Shown here piece by piece: positions 5,524-8,172 of a DNA stretch of 8,172 nucleotides (its first letter is position 1; each line of letters opens with the position of its first letter). Where the stretch lies: the NCBI GenBank assembly GCA_007123515.1, contig SKKY01000127.1, forward strand, positions 1-8,172, in the 5' to 3' direction. A program made the translations under genes and the position numbers. Origin of the DNA: Clostridia bacterium. Lineage in GTDB: Bacteria > Bacillota > Peptococcia > Peptococcales > SKKY01. Under the pieces are notes generated by a model. That model was not told where the DNA came from, made no database searches, and worked only from the letters and a program-made list of their open reading frames with translations.

Positions 5524-6912
5524 TTATAAGACTGTAATTGGTTTTCTCTTAAGCATTGTTCCGGATCCTTTTTCTCCAATAAATTCACTATTTTTAACGA
5601 TTATTTTTCCGTTTGAAAATGTCATAACGGGCTTGGCGGTATACGTAAATCCTTCAAATGGAGTATAATCAACATTTTCGTGAAGCATCTCTTTTGAAAG
5701 CACTCCGGATGATTCAGGATCCCAGATGACCAAATCAGCATCTGATCCAGCAACGATGGTTCCTTTTTTAGGATACATTCCAAATATTTTTGCAGGATTT
5801 GTTGAAGTTACCTCAACCATTTTTTGCAGGCTGATTTTATCAGCTTCTACACCTTGACCCTGTAATACCATCATTCTCGCTTCAACTCCCGGAGCTCCAT
5901 TAGGGATTTTTGTAAAATCTCCACGGCCAAGCTCTTTTTGTCCTTTAAAATTAAATGGACAGTGATCGGTAGCGACTACCTGAATGTTCCCATCATACAA
6001 ACCCTTCCATAATGGTTTTTGGTTCTCTTTATGTCGTAACGGTGGGCTCATAACATATTTTGAGCCACCAAAATCTTTTTCTAAATAATATTCCTCATCC
6101 AGCACCAAATATTGCGGGCAGGTTTCTGCCATCACCGGATATCCAAGTTCTCTGGCTTTTTTAATCGGTTCCAGACCGGCAGCACTACTTAAGTGAACTA
6201 TATATAAGGGTGCTTCTGCCTGCATGGCCAAATACACCGCCCGGCTAACAGCTTCTGCCTCTGAAAAAGGAGGCCTGCTATAAGCATGGTATACGGGATC
6301 GGTTTTTCCTTGTGCTATGAATTCTTCCGTTAACATTTTAATCATGTAGTAATTTTCTGCATGAACCTGAATCAGAGCGCCAATTTCTTTAGCTTTTGTA
6401 AGAGCCTGTAACATCACCTGATCATCTACACGCATTCCATCATAAGTCATAAATAGTTTAAAGCTGGTAAATCCTTCATTAACTGCGGTTTCCATTTCAT
6501 TAACCACATCATCATTCATATCGGTAATCGCTATATGAAACCCGTAATCAATTACGGCCTTGTCTTCTGCTTTTTTCTTCCACGTATCAATTGTGTCCAT
6601 TAATGTAGCACCCTGCCCCTGAACGGCAAAATCAATAATTGATGTCGTTCCGCCACAAGCTGCCGCAACAGTACCTGTGTAAAAATCATCTGCAGAAACA
6701 GTGCCTCCAAAAGGCATTTCTAAATGTGTATGAACATCGATCGCTCCCGGTAATACATATTTTCCTTCTGCATAAACCACTTCCGAAGCCTGATCACCAA
6801 GATCAAGTCCAATCATTGCTATCTTTCCTTTTGAAACGCCAATGTCAGCAACATAACTTTCTTCAGCAGTAACAATCGTGCCTCCTTTTATAAGCAAATC
6901 AAATGTTTTCAT
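5524..6912 (-). CDS. hydA: Dihydropyrimidinase / D-hydantoinase
   Basis: This amidohydrolase-superfamily enzyme of 462 residues opens the ring of dihydrouracil (or dihydrothymine) to the N-carbamoyl-beta-amino acid, the second step of the pathway. All binuclear metal ligands are present: H61 and H63 in DVHTHLEMPFGG, the carbamylated lysine K152 in SFKLFMTYDG, H184 in VHAEN, H240 in VHLSS and D316 in ATDHCPF. Y157 corresponds to the catalytic-site tyrosine of dihydropyrimidinases, and N338 lies in the IPNGAPGVE substrate-binding loop. The complete metal set separates it from non-catalytic CRMP relatives, and H240-L-S-S-A with the IPNGAPGVE loop favours dihydropyrimidinase/hydantoinase over allantoinase. 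GAGAGGAG lies about 7 nt before the ATG at 6912. It is the first enzyme gene after the transporter genes, separated by a 97-nt gap containing a stem-loop. Hydantoins may also be substrates. Confidence 0.94.
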   Translation of the reverse strand: MKTFDLLIKGGTIVTAEESYVADIGVSKGKIAMIGLDLGDQASEVVYAEGKYVLPGAIDVHTHLEMPFGGTVSADDFYTGTVAAACGGTTSIIDFAVQGQGATLMDTIDTWKKKAEDKAVIDYGFHIAITDMNDDVVNEMETAVNEGFTSFKLFMTYDGMRVDDQVMLQALTKAKEIGALIQVHAENYYMIKMLTEEFIAQGKTDPVYHAYSRPPFSEAEAVSRAVYLAMQAEAPLYIVHLSSAAGLEPIKKARELGYPVMAETCPQYLVLDEEYYLEKDFGGSKYVMSPPLRHKENQKPLWKGLYDGNIQVVATDHCPFNFKGQKELGRGDFTKIPNGAPGVEARMMVLQGQGVEADKISLQKMVEVTSTNPAKIFGMYPKKGTIVAGSDADLVIWDPESSGVLSKEMLHENVDYTPFEGFTYTAKPVMTFSNGKIIVKNSEFIGEKGSGTMLKRKPITVL

Positions 6913-6944
6913 AATAGATCTCCTCTCAAAAAAAGAGTGCCTTC

Positions 6945-6968
6945 AATCAGAGGGACAACCCTCTGATT
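6945..6968 (-). other. Perfect 10-bp intercistronic stem-loop between binding-protein and hydantoinase genes
   Basis: On the minus strand AATCAGAGGG-TTGT-CCCTCTGATT forms a 10-bp perfect stem with a 4-nt loop, inside the 97-nt gap between the two genes. A run of seven T residues (6934-6928) follows only after a 10-nt spacer, so this is not a canonical intrinsic terminator. A partial terminator, an RNA processing site or a stabilising 3' structure for the transporter mRNA are the likely roles. A second weak pairing (CTCT at 6938-6935 region with AGAG next to the ribosome binding site) could modulate translation of the hydantoinase. Confidence 0.6.
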
Positions 6969-7009
6969 TCCGACACCTTTGTCTGTTATTCTGTTGAATT
7001 TACAACTAT

Positions 7010-8038
7010 TTACTTCATTGCCTCTTCCCAATATTGATTCGTAAATGTGGATTCTGTAATGCTTGCTTCTTCATCTAACAGTCCAAATCTAAATGCAATA
7101 TCCGCAGTCTGCTGAATAGCATCCATATCTGTGTATCCGATCATCGCAGGGTCAAAGCCTTCAGGAATAGTCAATTTAGCAACTTCCTGAGCCATATAGG
7201 TCTGATGATCAATTGATACACTGCCGTCAACATCATAAACAATTTGTGCTGCACCTTCAGGATCTTCTACTGCATCCGCCCAACCCTTTAGGGAGGCTCT
7301 CAGGAAACGAACAAATAAGTCTTCGTTGTCCTCAATCCATTCCTGACTGACAAACATACAGTCCTGCATCATAGCGACGCCTTCATCGTTAAAATCGATA
7401 ACAGTTAATTCTTCAAGAGGGAATCCTTCTGAAACAAGGAGTCCTAATTCATTGTAAACCATAGCTGATGCTACATCGATTCTGTCTTCTATGATCTGAT
7501 TCATTGTGAAATCCTGTTGAACTAAATTCACATCTGTATTTCTATCTAAACCATATGTCTCAAGTAATGCCAGGAGTTCATATTCATTACCGCCAAACCA
7601 TGAACCGATATCTTTTCCGGCTAAATCAGCAGGTGTCTGAATCCCTGATTCGGCTTTAGCAACAAGCAACATTCCGCTGTTTTGGAAAGTCTGAGATACA
7701 TGTTTAAGATCCCATCCTTGTTCCTGGTACTTCAATAAGCTTGATACCCAAGTCACTCCAACGTCTGCTACACCATTAAATACCATTTGTTCAGGGATAA
7801 TATCACTACCGCCCGGAAGCAGTTCAATATCGATTCCTTCTTCTTCGTAATACCCTTTAGCCTGAGCTACGTAATATCCCATAAATTGTGCCTGAGGAAG
7901 CCATTTCATCTGAACCGTCATTTTCTCAAGTCCTGCCGGTTCTTCAGCAGTTGCAGGATCAGATCCTCCACCACAACCTGCTAAAAACACCAGCATAACC
8001 ATGACAATAACCATAAGCAAAGAAAAACCTTTTTTCAT
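7010..8038 (-). CDS. NMT1/THI5-like ABC transporter substrate-binding lipoprotein (predicted pyrimidine-type ligand)
   Basis: The product (342 residues) is the extracytoplasmic binding component of an ABC importer. It begins with a lipoprotein signal: basic MKKG, a hydrophobic core (residues 5-19) and the lipobox LAGC, with C22 as the lipidated cysteine followed by a Gly/Ser-rich linker. The mature part has the NMT1/THI5 signature: KWLPQAQFMGYYVAQ (45-59), KGYYEEEGIDIELLPGG (61-77) and GSWFGGNEYE (145-154). Relatives bind thiamine precursors (hydroxymethylpyrimidine), riboflavin or other heterocycles. Since it leads into a pyrimidine catabolic gene set, uracil, thymine, dihydropyrimidines or hydantoins are reasonable ligands, but this is inferred. 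An AGGGGTG binding site precedes the ATG at 8038. It lies 29 nt after the permease stop codon. Confidence 0.88.
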   Translation of the reverse strand: MKKGFSLLMVIVMVMLVFLAGCGGGSDPATAEEPAGLEKMTVQMKWLPQAQFMGYYVAQAKGYYEEEGIDIELLPGGSDIIPEQMVFNGVADVGVTWVSSLLKYQEQGWDLKHVSQTFQNSGMLLVAKAESGIQTPADLAGKDIGSWFGGNEYELLALLETYGLDRNTDVNLVQQDFTMNQIIEDRIDVASAMVYNELGLLVSEGFPLEELTVIDFNDEGVAMMQDCMFVSQEWIEDNEDLFVRFLRASLKGWADAVEDPEGAAQIVYDVDGSVSIDHQTYMAQEVAKLTIPEGFDPAMIGYTDMDAIQQTADIAFRFGLLDEEASITESTFTNQYWEEAMK

Positions 8039-8067
8039 ACAAATTCACCCCTGTTTTTTTATTTTAT

Positions 8068-8172
8068 CTATCTTTGTGAAGCGTGCCATTTAATGGCATC
8101 GCGTTCTACCAATATAATCAGCAGATATAGTGCAACACCGGCTAGTGATGCCACTAGGATATAGGACCATCC
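8068..8172 (-). CDS. ABC transporter permease, C-terminal 34 residues (5' part outside window)
   Basis: An open frame enters from the right edge and ends at TAG (8070-8068), 29 nt before the binding-protein gene. The 34 visible residues consist of one hydrophobic helix (ILVASLAGVALYLLIILVE) and a short basic tail ending RDAIKWHASQR. This ending, a last transmembrane helix followed by E-R and a K/R-W-H tail, is characteristic of BPD_transp_1 permeases of the SsuC/ThiX type, the normal partners of NMT1-type binding proteins. The ATPase component is not visible and presumably lies further upstream. The fragment is short, so the call leans on the adjacent binding protein. Confidence 0.75.
   Translation of the reverse strand, partial: GWSYILVASLAGVALYLLIILVERDAIKWHASQR

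Noticed and set aside
5524..6912. Possible allantoinase or dihydroorotase identity for the amidohydrolase
   Set aside because: The IPNGAPGVE loop, Y157 and the HTHLEMPFGG metal motif fit dihydropyrimidinase/hydantoinase better, and the neighbours are pyrimidine-degrading rather than purine-degrading or biosynthetic.
8086..8102. Short inverted repeat (TGCCAT / ATGGCA) near the end of the permease gene
   Set aside because: Only 6 bp of stem, within coding sequence and not followed directly by a T-tract, so it is not supported as a terminator.

Overview
The window is AT-rich, densely packed DNA that reads like a chromosome of the Bacillota, most likely an anaerobic member of the Clostridia. The support is strong AGGAGG-type ribosome binding sites, short gaps between genes, a lipoprotein solute-binding protein, an oxygen-sensitive style of enzyme set (iron-sulfur PreA, iron-type alcohol dehydrogenase) and a ComFB-family protein. 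The genus cannot be told from the sequence. Every gene I accept is on the minus strand, so transcription runs from high to low coordinates.

Positions 8172 to 893 hold the downstream part of one long operon for reductive pyrimidine (uracil/thymine) breakdown. In transcription order it contains the 3' end of an ABC transporter permease (8172-8068), an NMT1/THI5-type binding lipoprotein (8038-7010), dihydropyrimidinase/hydantoinase (6912-5524), a class III aminotransferase (5506-4166), an iron-containing alcohol dehydrogenase (4162-3008), the FMN/[4Fe-4S] subunit PreA of dihydropyrimidine dehydrogenase (2992-1811) and a nitrilase-superfamily beta-ureidopropionase (1780-893). The operon closes with a strong hairpin terminator (882-845). 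Its promoter and the rest of the transporter lie beyond the right edge.

The inferred chemistry is: pyrimidine import; uracil to dihydrouracil (PreA); ring opening to N-carbamoyl-beta-alanine (hydantoinase); hydrolysis to beta-alanine, CO2 and ammonia (nitrilase homologue); transamination to malonic semialdehyde (class III aminotransferase); and reduction to 3-hydroxypropionate (Fe-ADH). The last two enzymes extend the classical three-step pathway so that both ring nitrogens can be recovered. Because the first and last steps are both reductions, the pathway could also serve as an electron sink. PreT, the usual flavoprotein partner of PreA, is not in the window. A 24-nt perfect stem-loop sits between the transport and enzyme genes.

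Positions 809-1 are a separate unit with its own candidate promoter (831-804): a small ComFB-family protein (754-485) that lacks the family's usual cysteines, followed by a membrane protein of the DUF1538 type (437 to beyond the left edge). No RNA genes, insertion sequences, CRISPR arrays or phage genes were seen. No stretch over 300 bases is without a gene.
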